Part shown: piece after piece, positions 24,183-33,772 of the stretch
Layout: every line of letters begins with the position of its first letter
Position numbering within the stretch: position 1 is the stretch's first letter
Assembly (NCBI RefSeq): GCF_004117935.1
Contig: NZ_SDOY01000015.1
Coordinates: forward strand, 1-36,005
DNA from: Streptomyces roseicoloratus
Lineage (GTDB): Bacteria > Actinomycetota > Actinomycetes > Streptomycetales > Streptomycetaceae
Length of the DNA: 36,005 bases
Direction: 5' to 3'
Translations under genes and position numbers: made by a program
Notes under the pieces: model-generated
Told to the model about the DNA's origin: nothing
Database searches by the model: none
The model's input: only the letters and a program-made list of their open reading frames with translations

Positions 24183-25655
24183 GTGAGTACGACCGCAGCG
24201 ACCGGTTTCTGCCGCGTCACCGTCGTGGCGCCGGACAGCCGCATCGACGTCGCACTCCCCGAGGACATCGCCGTCGCCGACGTCTACCCGGAGATCCTCC
24301 GGCTCACCGGGCAGACCCAGCCGGCCGGCGCCCCCGCCGGCTACCACCTGGTCCGCCGGGACGGCACCGTCCTCGACGGCGCCCGCACCCTCGCCGCCCA
24401 GCAGGTCCTCGACGGCGAGGTGCTCTCGCTGCGCCCCTTCGCGCAGTCCCTGCCGCCCGCCGTCTACGACGACGTCTCCGACGCCGTCGCCTCCGCCGTC
24501 ACCCGCGACCGGCACCTGTGGAGCGACGAGCTGCTGCGCGGCGCCGGTCTCGTCGGCGGGGTGCTGCTGCTCGTCCTCATGGGCTTCGTGCTCTGGTTCG
24601 CCGACCCGGTCCGCCACGACATGCACAGCCTGCCCGGCATCATCGCGGGTGCCGCCGGCGTGCTGCTCACCGCCTTCGCGGGCGTCCGCGCCCGGGTCTA
24701 CGGCGACCGCGCCACCGCCGTCGCGCTCGGCCTCGGCGCGCTGCCGCTGCTGCTGATCGCCGGCTCCGGAATCCTCGCGCCCGACGCCGGCCAGGGCCCG
24801 GGCCGGCTCCAGTTCCTCCTCGGCTGCGTCACCGTCCTCGTCGCCTCCGTCGCGCTGGTCGCCCTCACCCCGAGCGGCGACGCCCCCTTCGTGGCCGCGA
24901 CCTTCCTGGCCACCGTCGGCACCCTCGCCACCTTCGTCGCGATCCTCACCGAGGCCTCGGCCACCCAGACCGCCGCCGTGTGCGTGCCCGTCGCCATCGG
25001 CCTGGTCGCGTTCCTGCCCGGCCTGTCCGCCCGCTTCGCCCGGCTGCCCATCGGCTACGCCTCCCCGCGCAGCGCCGCCGACGACGAGTTCCTCGCCGAT
25101 CCGCACCAGCCGGCCCCGGAGGCGCAGCCCGTCGACGGCGAGCGCATCGCGCTCCAGGCCCGCCGCGGCCACGAGATGCTCCTCGGCCTGGTGGGCGGCT
25201 GCGCCGCGGTCGTCGTCGGCTCCAGCGCGGTCCTCGGCTTCGCCGGCAACACCTGGGGCCAGCTGCTCGCCCTCGCCGCGGGCCTCGCGATGCTGCTGCG
25301 CGCCCGGCTCTTCCGCTACACCTCGCAGGTCGCGTCCGTCCTGGTCGCCGGCCTCGCCGCCATCGCCCTGCTGATCCTCGGCCTCTCCCTGAACCCGCCG
25401 GTCGACCTGGTCAAGGACCTCCTGATGTACGGGGACCGCGGCGGCCTCGACATCCGTACGATCTGGCTGACCGCGGCCGTCGCCGCCGGCGCCGCCCTGG
25501 TCACCGCGATCGGCCTGATCATCCCGCGGAAGGGCCTCTCGCCCTTCTGGGGCCGGCTGCTCGACCTCGCCGAGGGCTTCGTGCTGCTCTCCCTGGTCCC
25601 GCTGTGCCTCGCCGTCCTCGACGTGTTCATGCGGGCCCGCTCGCTCACCGGCTGA
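24183..25655 (+). CDS. eccD: T7SS membrane-channel component EccD
   Basis: 490 residues from GTG at 24183 (GGGGG box upstream). Residues 9-90 form the cytoplasmic ubiquitin-like domain (CRVTVVAPDSRIDVALPEDI, YHLVRRDGTVLDG, LRPFAQSLPPAVYDDV). I count eleven membrane helices after it, from GAGLVGGVLLLVLMGFVLWF to LLSLVPLCLAVLDVFM, with one cytoplasmic loop (residues about 290-330) rich in Asp, Pro and Glu. Domain and eleven helices are exactly the EccD plan; two EccD copies form the membrane vestibule of each channel protomer. It is followed by a GC-rich tandem repeat and then rpsO, which marks the right border of the T7SS locus. Confidence 0.94.
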   Translation: MSTTAATGFCRVTVVAPDSRIDVALPEDIAVADVYPEILRLTGQTQPAGAPAGYHLVRRDGTVLDGARTLAAQQVLDGEVLSLRPFAQSLPPAVYDDVSDAVASAVTRDRHLWSDELLRGAGLVGGVLLLVLMGFVLWFADPVRHDMHSLPGIIAGAAGVLLTAFAGVRARVYGDRATAVALGLGALPLLLIAGSGILAPDAGQGPGRLQFLLGCVTVLVASVALVALTPSGDAPFVAATFLATVGTLATFVAILTEASATQTAAVCVPVAIGLVAFLPGLSARFARLPIGYASPRSAADDEFLADPHQPAPEAQPVDGERIALQARRGHEMLLGLVGGCAAVVVGSSAVLGFAGNTWGQLLALAAGLAMLLRARLFRYTSQVASVLVAGLAAIALLILGLSLNPPVDLVKDLLMYGDRGGLDIRTIWLTAAVAAGAALVTAIGLIIPRKGLSPFWGRLLDLAEGFVLLSLVPLCLAVLDVFMRARSLTG

Positions 25656-25716
25656 GCCCGGCTCCGGCAGCCCCGCCCCGGGGCGACCACGGCGGGAGGC
25701 GCCGACGGTAAGGCCC

Positions 25717-25880
25717 CCGGAGCCCCGGCCTCCGCTCCGGGAGCCCGGCCCCTACGGCTCCGGAGCCCCGGCCTCCGCTCCGGGAGCCCGGCCCCTACGG
25801 CTCCGGAGCCCCGGCCTCCGCGCCGGGAGTCCCGGCCTCCGCGCCGGAGTCCCCGCCTCCGCTGCGGGAGCCCCGCCCCC
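25717..25880. repeat. 43-bp tandem repeat between eccD and rpsO
   Basis: Two full 43-bp units begin at 25717 and 25760, and a third at 25803 decays after about 20 bp into shorter units built on CGGCCTCCGCGCCGGGAGT. Each unit carries CCGGAGCCCCGG and CTCCGGGAGCCCGG, so the array can fold into stacked GC hairpins. It occupies most of the 410-bp gap before rpsO and may stop read-through from eccD. No gene is seen in this gap. TACGCT at 25901-25906 is a possible rpsO -10 box, without a clear -35. Confidence 0.8.
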
Positions 25881-26065
25881 GGGGCCGTACGCCGAGCTGG
25901 TACGCTGTGTGACGGCCGTTTGTGTACGCGCTCCCGGAAACCGCCACGGGTCTCCCGTGGAATCGGGGAGCAGCGCTCATCGGACCTTCGCTCGCGAGTC
26001 ACGGAAGTTTCCCCTGAGACCAAGACCAGGGGCACTCGTGGGCGCACGAACCAGAGGAGATCCGC

Positions 26066-26356
26066 GTGGCTCTCGACGCCGCCGTCAAGAAGCAGATCAT
26101 GGCCGAGTTCGGCACCAAGGAGGGCGACACCGGCTCCCCCGAGGTCCAGGTCGCCATGCTGTCCCGCCGCATCTCGGACCTGACCGAGCACCTCAAGACC
26201 CACAAGCACGACCACCACTCCCGTCGTGGTCTGCTGATCCTGGTCGGTCAGCGCCGCCGTCTGCTGCAGTACCTGGCCAAGAAGGACATCCAGCGCTTCC
26301 GTACGCTGGTCGACCGCCTCGGCATCCGCCGCGGTGCGGCCGGCGGCGCCAAGTAA
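26066..26356 (+). CDS. rpsO: 30S ribosomal protein S15
   Basis: 96 residues from GTG at 26066 with AGAGGAG upstream. The sequence [52 protein letters not shown] and [20 protein letters not shown] is the full S15 four-helix fold that binds the central domain of 16S rRNA. The C-terminus has an added AAGGAK tail. It is the first gene of the rpsO-pnp operon, a conserved pairing; S15 is short-lived when unbound and often feeds back on its own mRNA, though no operator can be identified by eye. Confidence 0.97.
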   Translation: MALDAAVKKQIMAEFGTKEGDTGSPEVQVAMLSRRISDLTEHLKTHKHDHHSRRGLLILVGQRRRLLQYLAKKDIQRFRTLVDRLGIRRGAAGGAK

Positions 26357-26365
26357 GACGCCGTG

Positions 26366-26402
26366 AAGGGAGCGGTTCCCACTTTCAGGGGGCCGCTCCC
26401 TT
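26366..26402 (+). terminator. rpsO-pnp intergenic hairpin
   Basis: A 10-bp stem (26366-26375 with 26393-26402) is extended by an inner CCC/GGG pairing, 9 bp after the rpsO stop, and ends in TTTG. From memory, the matching hairpin in S. coelicolor is cut by RNase III and controls pnp expression while letting some transcription through. The same role is likely here: a leaky terminator and processing site. The remaining 220 bp before pnp shows no gene; TAGTCT at 26435-26440 is a weak -10 candidate for a separate pnp promoter. Confidence 0.75.
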
Positions 26403-26626
26403 TGCTGTACGTGCGTGATGTGCCCACCGGCACTTAGTCTGGTCACACAACGCCACACAGGCGCGCGAGAAGCAGCCGGCACGACGCCGGTCCTCGGTAG
26501 TGGCCCCCGGACTCATCCCGGGAGCTTCGATCGAAGACCGGCCCCGCCAAGACAGCGCTTCTCCCGCACCGTCCCCGCGCCACACGGGCGCCCGGACGCA
26601 AAGACGAAACGTAGGAGAAACCGCTA

Positions 26627-28837
26627 GTGGAGAACGAGACCCACTACGCCGAGGCCGTCATCGACAACGGCACGTTCGGCACCCGCACCATCCGCTTCGA
26701 GACCGGCCGCCTCGCCAAGCAGGCCGCCGGTGCCGCCGTCGCCTACCTGGACGACGACACCATGGTCCTCTCGGCGACCACCGCCTCGAAGAAGCCCAAG
26801 GACCAGCTCGACTTCTTCCCCCTGACGGTCGACGTCGAGGAGCGGCAGTACGCGGCCGGCAAGATCCCCGGCTCCTTCTTCCGCCGCGAGGGCCGCCCCT
26901 CCGAGGACGCGATCCTCACCTGCCGCCTGATCGACCGCCCGCTGCGCCCGTCCTTCAAGAAGGGCCTGCGCAACGAGATCCAGGTCGTCGCCACGATCAT
27001 GGCGCTCAACCCCGACCACCTGTACGACGTCGTCGCGATCAACGCCGCGTCCGCGTCCACGCAGCTGGCCGGCCTGCCCTTCTCCGGCCCGATCGGCGGC
27101 GTCCGCGTCGCGCTGATCCGCGGCCAGTGGGTGGCCTTCCCGACGCACTCCGAGCTCGAGGAGGCCGTCTTCGACATGGTCGTCGCCGGCCGTGTCCTGG
27201 AGGACGGCGACGTCGCGATCATGATGGTCGAGGCCGAGGCCACCGAGAAGACCATCGAGCTCGTCAAGGGCGGCGCCGAGGCGCCGACCGAGGAGATCGT
27301 CGCCGCGGGCCTCGAGGCCGCGAAGCCGTTCATCAAGGTCCTCTGCAAGGCCCAGGCCGACCTCGCCGCCAAGGCCGCCAAGCCCGAGGGCGAGTTCCCG
27401 GTCTTCCTGGACTACCAGGACGACGTGTACGAGGCCCTCTCCGCCGCCGTCCGGGGCGAGCTCGCCCAGGCGCTCACCATCGCGGGCAAGCAGGACCGCG
27501 AGGCCGAGCTGGACCGCGTCAAGGAGATCGCCGCCGAGAAGCTCCTCCCGGCCTTCGAGGGCCGCGAGAAGGAAATCTCCGCCGCCTACCGCAGCCTCAC
27601 CAAGGCCCTGGTGCGCGAGCGCGTCATCAAGGACAAGGTCCGCATCGACGGCCGCGGGATCACGGACATCCGTACCCTCGCCGCCGAGGTCGAGGCCATC
27701 CCGCGCGTGCACGGCTCGGCGCTGTTCGAGCGTGGCGAGACCCAGATCCTGGGTGTCACCACCCTCAACATGCTCCGCATGGAGCAGCAGCTGGACACCC
27801 TCTCCCCGGTGACCCGCAAGCGCTACATGCACAACTACAACTTCCCGCCGTACTCCGTCGGCGAGACCGGCCGCGTCGGCTCCCCGAAGCGCCGCGAGAT
27901 CGGCCACGGCGCCCTCGCCGAGCGCGCCATCCTGCCGGTCCTGCCGTCGCGCGAGGAGTTCCCGTACGCGATCCGCCAGGTGTCCGAGGCCCTCGGCTCC
28001 AACGGCTCGACGTCCATGGGTTCGGTCTGCGCCTCCACCATGTCGCTGCTGAACGCCGGTGTGCCCCTCAAGGCCCCCGTCGCCGGCATCGCCATGGGCC
28101 TGATCTCCCAGGAGATCAACGGCGAGACGCACTACGTCGCCCTCACCGACATCCTCGGTGCGGAGGACGCCTTCGGCGACATGGACTTCAAGGTCGCCGG
28201 TACGAAGGAGTTCGTCACCGCCCTCCAGCTCGACACCAAGCTGGACGGCATCCCGGCCTCCGTCCTGGCCGCGGCCCTCAAGCAGGCCCGCGACGCCCGC
28301 CTCCACATCCTCGACGTGATGATGGAAGCGATCGACACCCCGGACGAGATGTCCCCCAACGCCCCGCGGATCATCACCGTGAAGATCCCCGTGGACAAGA
28401 TCGGCGAGGTCATCGGCCCCAAGGGCAAGATGATCAACCAGATCCAGGAGGACACCGGCGCCGAGATCACGATCGAGGACGACGGCACCATCTACATCGG
28501 TGCCCAGGTCGGCTCGCAGGCCGAGGCCGCCCGTGCCACGATCAACGGCATCGCCAACCCGACCATGCCGGAGGTCGGCGAGCGCTACCTGGGCACGGTC
28601 GTCAAGACCACCACCTTCGGTGCCTTCGTCTCCCTGCTCCCGGGCAAGGACGGCCTGCTGCACATCTCGCAGATCCGCAAGCTCGCCGGCGGCAAGCGCG
28701 TGGAGAACGTCGAGGACGTGCTCGCGATCGGCTCGAAGGTCCAGGTCGAGATCGCCGAGATCGACCAGCGCGGCAAGCTCTCCCTGATCCCCGTGATCGA
28801 GGGCGAGGACGAGGCGAAGGACGACACCGACCAGTGA
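26627..28837 (+). CDS. pnp: Polynucleotide phosphorylase
   Basis: 736 residues from GTG at 26627 (AGGAG upstream). The order is first RNase PH domain, helical linker, second RNase PH domain, KH domain and S1 domain. Catalytic-site aspartates correspond to Asp508 and Asp514 in [15 protein letters not shown]. The KH loop GPKG is at 597-600, and the S1 domain starts near residue 651 ([20 protein letters not shown]). The enzyme degrades RNA 3' to 5' with phosphate and can also add heteropolymeric tails; the Streptomyces enzyme was first described as guanosine pentaphosphate synthetase. It is exported nowhere and acts in RNA turnover with RNase J, encoded 5 kb downstream. The stop overlaps the next start. 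Confidence 0.97.
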   Translation: MENETHYAEAVIDNGTFGTRTIRFETGRLAKQAAGAAVAYLDDDTMVLSATTASKKPKDQLDFFPLTVDVEERQYAAGKIPGSFFRREGRPSEDAILTCRLIDRPLRPSFKKGLRNEIQVVATIMALNPDHLYDVVAINAASASTQLAGLPFSGPIGGVRVALIRGQWVAFPTHSELEEAVFDMVVAGRVLEDGDVAIMMVEAEATEKTIELVKGGAEAPTEEIVAAGLEAAKPFIKVLCKAQADLAAKAAKPEGEFPVFLDYQDDVYEALSAAVRGELAQALTIAGKQDREAELDRVKEIAAEKLLPAFEGREKEISAAYRSLTKALVRERVIKDKVRIDGRGITDIRTLAAEVEAIPRVHGSALFERGETQILGVTTLNMLRMEQQLDTLSPVTRKRYMHNYNFPPYSVGETGRVGSPKRREIGHGALAERAILPVLPSREEFPYAIRQVSEALGSNGSTSMGSVCASTMSLLNAGVPLKAPVAGIAMGLISQEINGETHYVALTDILGAEDAFGDMDFKVAGTKEFVTALQLDTKLDGIPASVLAAALKQARDARLHILDVMMEAIDTPDEMSPNAPRIITVKIPVDKIGEVIGPKGKMINQIQEDTGAEITIEDDGTIYIGAQVGSQAEAARATINGIANPTMPEVGERYLGTVVKTTTFGAFVSLLPGKDGLLHISQIRKLAGGKRVENVEDVLAIGSKVQVEIAEIDQRGKLSLIPVIEGEDEAKDDTDQ

Positions 28838-30213
28838 CGTCCCGCAGTTCTCGTGCGACGGCCCGCCCCTCCTCCGAGGGGCGGGCCGTCGCCCGTACCC
28901 AAACGCTCCTCCCGGGCAAGGACGGCATCGGCACCGTCCGCCGCACCACGCTGCCCGGCGGCCTCCGCATCGTCACCGAGACCCTGCCGTCGGTGCGCTC
29001 CGCCACCTTCGGCATCTGGGCGCACGTCGGCTCCCGCGACGAGACCCCGGCGCTCAACGGCGCCACCCACTACCTGGAGCACCTCCTCTTCAAGGGCACC
29101 CACAAGCGGTCCGCCCTCGACATCTCCGCCGCGATCGACGCGGTCGGCGGCGAGATGAACGCCTTCACGGCGAAGGAGTACACCTGCTACTACGCCCGGG
29201 TCCTCGACACCGACCTGCCGCTGGCGATCGACGTCGTCTGCGACATGCTCACGGGCTCGCTGATCCTCCCCGAGGACGTGGACGCCGAGCGCGGCGTCAT
29301 CCTCGAGGAGATCGCGATGACCGAGGACGACCCCGGTGACGTCGTGCACGACCTGTTCGCGCAGACCATGTTCGGCGACACCCCGCTGGGCCGCCCGGTC
29401 CTCGGAACCGTCGACACGATCAACGCGCTCACCCGCGACCAGATCGCCCGCTTCTACAAGAAGCACTACGACCCCACCCACCTGGTCGTCGCCGCCGCGG
29501 GCAACGTCGACCACGCCACGGTCGTACGGCAGGTCCGCCGCGCCTTCGAGAAGGCCGGCGCCCTCACCCGTACGGACTCCCGCCCGGTCGCCCCGCGCGA
29601 CGGCAGGCGCACCCTCCGGACGGCGGGCAGGGTCGAGCTGCTCGGCCGGAAGACCGAGCAGGCGCACGTGGTCCTCGGCATGCCCGGCCTGGCCCGCACC
29701 GACGAGCGCCGCTGGGCGCTCGGCGTGCTGAACACCGCCCTCGGCGGCGGCATGTCCTCCCGTCTCTTCCAGGAGGTACGGGAGAAGCGCGGGCTGGCCT
29801 ACAGCGTGTACTCGTACACCTCGGGCTTCGCCGACTGCGGACTCTTCGGGGTGTACGCGGGCTGCCGGCCGAGCCAGATCCACGACGTGCTGAAGATCTG
29901 CCGGGACGAGCTCGACAAGGTCGCGAGCGACGGACTCACCGACGACGAGATCGCCCGCGCCATCGGGCAGCTCTCCGGCTCGACCGTCCTCGGCCTGGAG
30001 GACACCGGCGCGCTGATGAACCGCATCGGCAAGAGCGAGCTGTGCTGGGGCGCCCAGATGTCGGTCGACGACATGCTGGCGAGGATCGCCGAGGTCACCC
30101 CGGACGACGTGCGCGCGGTCGCCCGCGACGTACTGGAGCAGCGGCCCTCGCTGTCCGTGATAGGCCCGCTGAAGGACAAGCAGGCGGATCGCCTCCACCA
30201 AGCGGTCTCCTGA
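28834..30213 (+). CDS. M16 family zinc metallopeptidase (processing-protease type)
   Basis: 459 residues from GTG at 28834, overlapping the pnp stop (GTGA), so translation is coupled. The inverted zinc motif HxxEH is H79-Y-L-E82-H83, and the third ligand is Glu159 ([11 protein letters not shown]), 76 residues later, as in mitochondrial processing peptidase. The N-half ([20 protein letters not shown]) and the C-half ([20 protein letters not shown]) are the two M16 lobes. It has no signal peptide, so it is cytosolic. The first 25 residues are encoded in part by a perfect hairpin (28857-28890), and no other in-frame start follows soon. The pnp-M16 pairing is conserved in actinobacteria; its natural substrate is not known to me. 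Confidence 0.93.
   Translation: MTSRSSRATARPSSEGRAVARTQTLLPGKDGIGTVRRTTLPGGLRIVTETLPSVRSATFGIWAHVGSRDETPALNGATHYLEHLLFKGTHKRSALDISAAIDAVGGEMNAFTAKEYTCYYARVLDTDLPLAIDVVCDMLTGSLILPEDVDAERGVILEEIAMTEDDPGDVVHDLFAQTMFGDTPLGRPVLGTVDTINALTRDQIARFYKKHYDPTHLVVAAAGNVDHATVVRQVRRAFEKAGALTRTDSRPVAPRDGRRTLRTAGRVELLGRKTEQAHVVLGMPGLARTDERRWALGVLNTALGGGMSSRLFQEVREKRGLAYSVYSYTSGFADCGLFGVYAGCRPSQIHDVLKICRDELDKVASDGLTDDEIARAIGQLSGSTVLGLEDTGALMNRIGKSELCWGAQMSVDDMLARIAEVTPDDVRAVARDVLEQRPSLSVIGPLKDKQADRLHQAVS
28857..28890 (+). terminator. Perfect hairpin at the pnp-M16 junction
   Basis: Arms 28857-28871 and 28876-28890 pair over 15 bp with a 4-nt loop (CTCC), 19 bp after the pnp stop. It has the form of a terminator but lies inside the first codons of the M16 gene. 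It could lower M16 expression, protect the pnp 3' end, or be a processing site. Confidence 0.6.
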
Positions 30214-30267
30214 CCCGGACGCGTCAGGCGTCACGGGTCACGAGTCCACGAGTCCACGAGTCACTGA

Positions 30268-31032
<765 letters not shown>

Positions 31033-31037
31033 CGGTC

Positions 31038-31478
31038 ATGGGCGGAAAGATCACGTACGTCTTCCTCTCCACCATCCTGGTGCTCGTCTTCGGGGTGGTG
31101 GGGATGGAGGGCGTCCTGCTGCTGCTGACCGGCGAGCCGGCGGCGATGGGCATGGGCGCGGTGGCGTTCCTGCTGCCGCTGGTCGGCGGCTGGTTCCTGT
31201 GGAAGAACACCCGCTTCGCGCGGATGGCGAACCGGCTGGCCGCGGAGCTGGAGGCCGAGGGCGGGCTGCCCGTCGACGAGCTGAGGCGCACGGAAGGCGG
31301 CCGCATCGACCGCGACTCGGCCGACGAGGTCTTCGCCCGGCGCAAGGCCGAGACGGAGGACTCGCCGGACGACTGGCGCTGCTGGTTCCGGCTGGCGGTG
31401 GCCTACCACGACGCGCGGGACACCCCGCGCGCCCGCAAGGCGATGCAGCGCGCGATCACCCTGCACGCGGCCGGCTGA
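31038..31478 (+). CDS. Small membrane protein with C-terminal TPR-like helices
   Basis: 146 residues from ATG at 31038, 5 bp after dapB, so co-transcribed. Two membrane helices (ITYVFLSTILVLVFGVVGME and GAVAFLLPLVGGWFLWKNT) precede a helical cytosolic part: ARMANRLAAELEAEG, then DDWRCWFRLAVAYHDARDTP and RARKAMQRAITLH, which reads as one tetratricopeptide-like pair. Its 3' end (CACGCGGCCGGCTGAGGG) is repeated downstream. Function unknown; a scaffolding role is possible. Confidence 0.85.
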   Translation: MGGKITYVFLSTILVLVFGVVGMEGVLLLLTGEPAAMGMGAVAFLLPLVGGWFLWKNTRFARMANRLAAELEAEGGLPVDELRRTEGGRIDRDSADEVFARRKAETEDSPDDWRCWFRLAVAYHDARDTPRARKAMQRAITLHAAG

Positions 31479-31646
31479 GGGCTTCCGCGGTGGGCCGACG
31501 GCTCTGGGGCACGCGGCGGCTGAGGGCTTCCGCGGTGGGCCGACGGCTTCTGCGTTCGCCGACGGCTCCGGGGCACGCGGCCGGCTGAGGGCTTCCGCGG
31601 TCGACTGACGGCTCCGGGGAGACGGGGCCGGCTGAGGGCTTCCGCG
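31473..31646. repeat. Four interspersed copies of GGCTGAGGGCTTCCGCG
   Basis: The 17-mer lies at 31473, 31518, 31583 and 31630, with related flanks (CACGCGGC before, GGGCCGACGGCT after). The first copy covers the stop codon of the small TPR gene, so the others look like duplications of that gene end. Spacing is 45, 65 and 47 bp. The array fills the gap to the convergent gene at 31651 and may help to end transcription from both sides. Confidence 0.8.
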
Positions 31647-31650
31647 CCGG

Positions 31651-32241
31651 TCAGACGGCCTGGAGCGATCCCGCGTACTCCGCGTTCCATGCCTCGATCG
31701 TGTCCGCGGCGCGGTCGAAGGCCTCGACGCGGGAGAGGAAGTCGGCGTTGCGGTCGGTGAGCAGCGTCGCCTGCTCACCGTTCTGCCGGACGAGCACCAG
31801 GGCCTGGCCCTGGACCGTACGGGGCAGGCCCAGCCAGCGCACCGGCTGCTGGACGGTGCGCACGGTGCCGGCCTGCGGCCACGGGACGGTCCGCGTCACG
31901 AAGAAGCGCACGTGCCGCAGCCCGGCCCGGCTCACCCAGACGCCCATGCGCAGCACGCGCAACGCGATGCCGATGATCAGCAGCGCGAAACCGAAGGTGA
32001 ACAGGGCCCCGCCGACCGCGCCCGCCGCGGCGATGACGACCGCCGCGAGCAGCACGAACGAGGCCAGCAGCAGCGCGAGCGCGGCGAGCCCCACCCGCCA
32101 CGGGCCGGGCCGGTACGGACGACGCCACTGGTCGTGGTCGGCGAACGGCAGCGCGACGTCGTCGATGTCGTCGTCTGCGTCGAAGTCGCGGTCGGCCGTC
32201 AGGAAGGGCAGGGGCACGGCGGGGTCTCCACTCACAAGCAC
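31651..32241 (-). CDS. Membrane protein of unknown function, PH-like tail
   Basis: Up to 196 residues from GTG at 32241; GTG at 32235 is an equal alternative, and neither has a clear ribosome site. An acidic N-terminus (DRDFDADDDIDDVALPFADH) precedes two membrane helices (GLAALALLLASFVLLAAVVI and GGALFTFGFALLIIGIAL). The C-terminal 100 residues (VWVSRAGLRHVRFFVTRTVP, QGQALVLVRQNGEQATLLTD, FDRAADTIEAWNAEY) look like a bacterial PH-type domain. No neighbour gives a function. Confidence 0.82.
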   Translation of the reverse strand: MLVSGDPAVPLPFLTADRDFDADDDIDDVALPFADHDQWRRPYRPGPWRVGLAALALLLASFVLLAAVVIAAAGAVGGALFTFGFALLIIGIALRVLRMGVWVSRAGLRHVRFFVTRTVPWPQAGTVRTVQQPVRWLGLPRTVQGQALVLVRQNGEQATLLTDRNADFLSRVEAFDRAADTIEAWNAEYAGSLQAV

Positions 32242-32270
32242 GTTCGGTGACTGTGCCCGGTGAGGCTACC

Positions 32271-32510
32271 TCAGCGCCCGTCGGAAGCCTCGGACTGATG
32301 CCGGTGACCGCTCGCGTCCCCGGGCTCCAGGGACGGCATGCCGAGCACGAGGGCACCGACGAGCCCGGCGACGAGCGTCAGGCCGAGCAGCGTGCGGCCG
32401 AGGACCTGGGAGACGGTGGGACGTTCACGGGGCGGGGGAGTGACGTTACTGCGAAAGCGGTCGGACTCCGCGACGAACGCGAACGGTACGGGCTCTCGCC
32501 GGCGCAACAT
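32271..32510 (-). CDS. Short single-helix membrane protein
   Basis: 79 residues from ATG at 32510 with AGGAG 10 nt upstream; an open frame extends 14 codons further but without a ribosome site. It has a basic N-terminus (MLRRREPVPFAFVAESDRFR), a Pro-rich segment, one membrane helix (TLLGLTLVAGLVGALVLGM) and a polar His/Ser/Asp tail. It lies 29 bp before the next leftward gene, so the two are probably co-transcribed. Function unknown. Confidence 0.7.
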   Translation of the reverse strand: MLRRREPVPFAFVAESDRFRSNVTPPPRERPTVSQVLGRTLLGLTLVAGLVGALVLGMPSLEPGDASGHRHQSEASDGR

Positions 32511-32715
32511 CAGGGCCACTCTCCTCGGGGCGTTGCTGAACGTGTGGGTCACCGGTAGAGACGAGCACGGCGAGGATTTGGTGCCGATTTTTCATCAAAG
32601 CGGCCTAATCTCCTTCTGAAGGAGGAGGGAGGCGTCGGCCGCAGGACCCATGCGGGACCTCGCTCGTCGCCCCGTCACGTACGCAAGTACGAAATTCGCG
32701 CGCGATGTGTCCGTA

Positions 32716-32745
32716 TTGCGACGTTTCGTGAAGTTCATCTAGGCT
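32716..32745 (+). promoter_or_regulatory. HrdB-type promoter upstream of dapA
   Basis: TTGCGA at 32716-32721 and TAGGCT at 32740-32745 are 18 bp apart and match the vegetative pattern. The expected start, about 32752, is only 5 bp before a strong hairpin. Confidence 0.5.
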
Positions 32746-32756
32746 GATCAAACGGA

Positions 32757-32794
32757 CCCGGCACTGCCTGAACCCCCGAGCAGGCAGTGCCGGG
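32757..32794 (+). terminator. Perfect hairpin between this promoter and dapA
   Basis: Arms 32757-32770 and 32781-32794 pair over 14 bp around a 10-nt loop, followed by CTCCCCTT. It could be an attenuator, a small RNA body, or a terminator for upstream rightward transcription. The gap 32553-32855 holds no gene that I can see. Confidence 0.75.
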
Positions 32795-32842
32795 CTCCCC
32801 TTATCGCGTCCCCCGAGGGGACCCCTGGCGCTGAGCAGCGAG

Positions 32843-32848
32843 TAGCGT
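32843..32848 (+). promoter_or_regulatory. -10 box suggesting a leaderless dapA transcript
   Basis: TAGCGT matches the Streptomyces -10 pattern and is followed by 7 bp and the ATG of dapA. That spacing puts transcription start on the A of the start codon. There is no good ribosome site before the ATG, which agrees. No -35 box is visible. Confidence 0.5.
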
Positions 32849-32855
32849 GTTACCC

Positions 32856-33755
32856 ATGGCTCCGATCTCCACTCCGCAGACCCCCTTCGGGCGGGTCCTC
32901 ACCGCCATGGTCACGCCCTTCACGGCGGACGGCGCACTCGACCTCGACGGCGCCCAGCGACTCGCCACCCACCTCGTGGACGCAGGCAACGACGGCCTCG
33001 TCGTCAACGGCACCACCGGCGAGTCCCCCACCACCAGCGACGCGGAGAAATCGCAGCTCGTACGGGCCGTACTGGAGGCGGTCGGCGACCGCGCCCACGT
33101 CGTCGCCGGCATCGGAACCAACGACACCCACCACACGCTCGAGCTGGCCCGCGCCGCAGAGCGCGACGGCGCACACGGCCTGCTCGCCGTCACCCCCTAC
33201 TACAACAAGCCCTCGCAGGAGGGCCTCTACCGGCACTTCTCGGCCATCGCCGACGCCACCGGGCTCCCGGTGATGCTCTACGACATCCCCGGCCGCAGCG
33301 GTGTCCCGATCGACACCGAGACCATCGTCCGGCTCGCCGAGCACCCGCGGATCGTCGCCAACAAGGACGCCAAGGGCGACCTCGGCCGGGCCAGCTGGGC
33401 CATCGCCCGCAGCGGCCTCGCCTGGTACTCCGGCGACGACATGCTCAACCTGCCGCTGCTCTCCGTGGGCGCTTGCGGCTTCGTCTCGGTGGTCGGCCAC
33501 GTCGTCGCCCCGGAGCTCCGCGCCCTCGTCGACGCCTACCTCGCCGGTGACGTCCAGAAGGCCACCGAGATCCACCAGCGGCTGCTCCCGGTCTTCACCG
33601 GCATGTTCCGCACCCAGGGCGTCATGACCACCAAGGCCGCCCTCGGCCTCCAGGGTCTCCCGGCCGGTCCGCTGCGGCTGCCGCTCGTGGAGCTCTCCGC
33701 CGAGGAGACCGCCCAGCTCAAGATCGATCTTGCCGCCGGCGGGGTACAGATCTGA
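32856..33755 (+). CDS. dapA: 4-hydroxy-tetrahydrodipicolinate synthase
   Basis: 299 residues from ATG at 32856; a GTG at 32847 in frame would fall inside the -10 box, so I rejected it. The TIM-barrel signatures are VNGTTGESPT near the active site, Tyr142 (LYDIPGRSG) and the Schiff-base lysine Lys170 (VANKDAKGD). It condenses pyruvate with aspartate semialdehyde, the first committed step to diaminopimelate and lysine, and feeds DapB, encoded 1.8 kb upstream. Streptomyces often carry more than one dapA. The segment FRTQGVMTTKAALGLQGLP is typical of the actinobacterial enzyme. Confidence 0.96.
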   Translation: MAPISTPQTPFGRVLTAMVTPFTADGALDLDGAQRLATHLVDAGNDGLVVNGTTGESPTTSDAEKSQLVRAVLEAVGDRAHVVAGIGTNDTHHTLELARAAERDGAHGLLAVTPYYNKPSQEGLYRHFSAIADATGLPVMLYDIPGRSGVPIDTETIVRLAEHPRIVANKDAKGDLGRASWAIARSGLAWYSGDDMLNLPLLSVGACGFVSVVGHVVAPELRALVDAYLAGDVQKATEIHQRLLPVFTGMFRTQGVMTTKAALGLQGLPAGPLRLPLVELSAEETAQLKIDLAAGGVQI

Positions 33756-33772
33756 CACCAGACTTCACAATC

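Noticed and set aside
25717..25880. CRISPR array
   Set aside because: The units are adjacent, without spacers, and are GC-rich self-complementary tandem copies.
26500..28833. Upstream extension of the M16 frame through pnp
   Set aside because: It overlaps the whole pnp gene in a shifted frame and reads as low-complexity Arg/Gly/Pro. The coupled GTG at 28834 is the sensible start.
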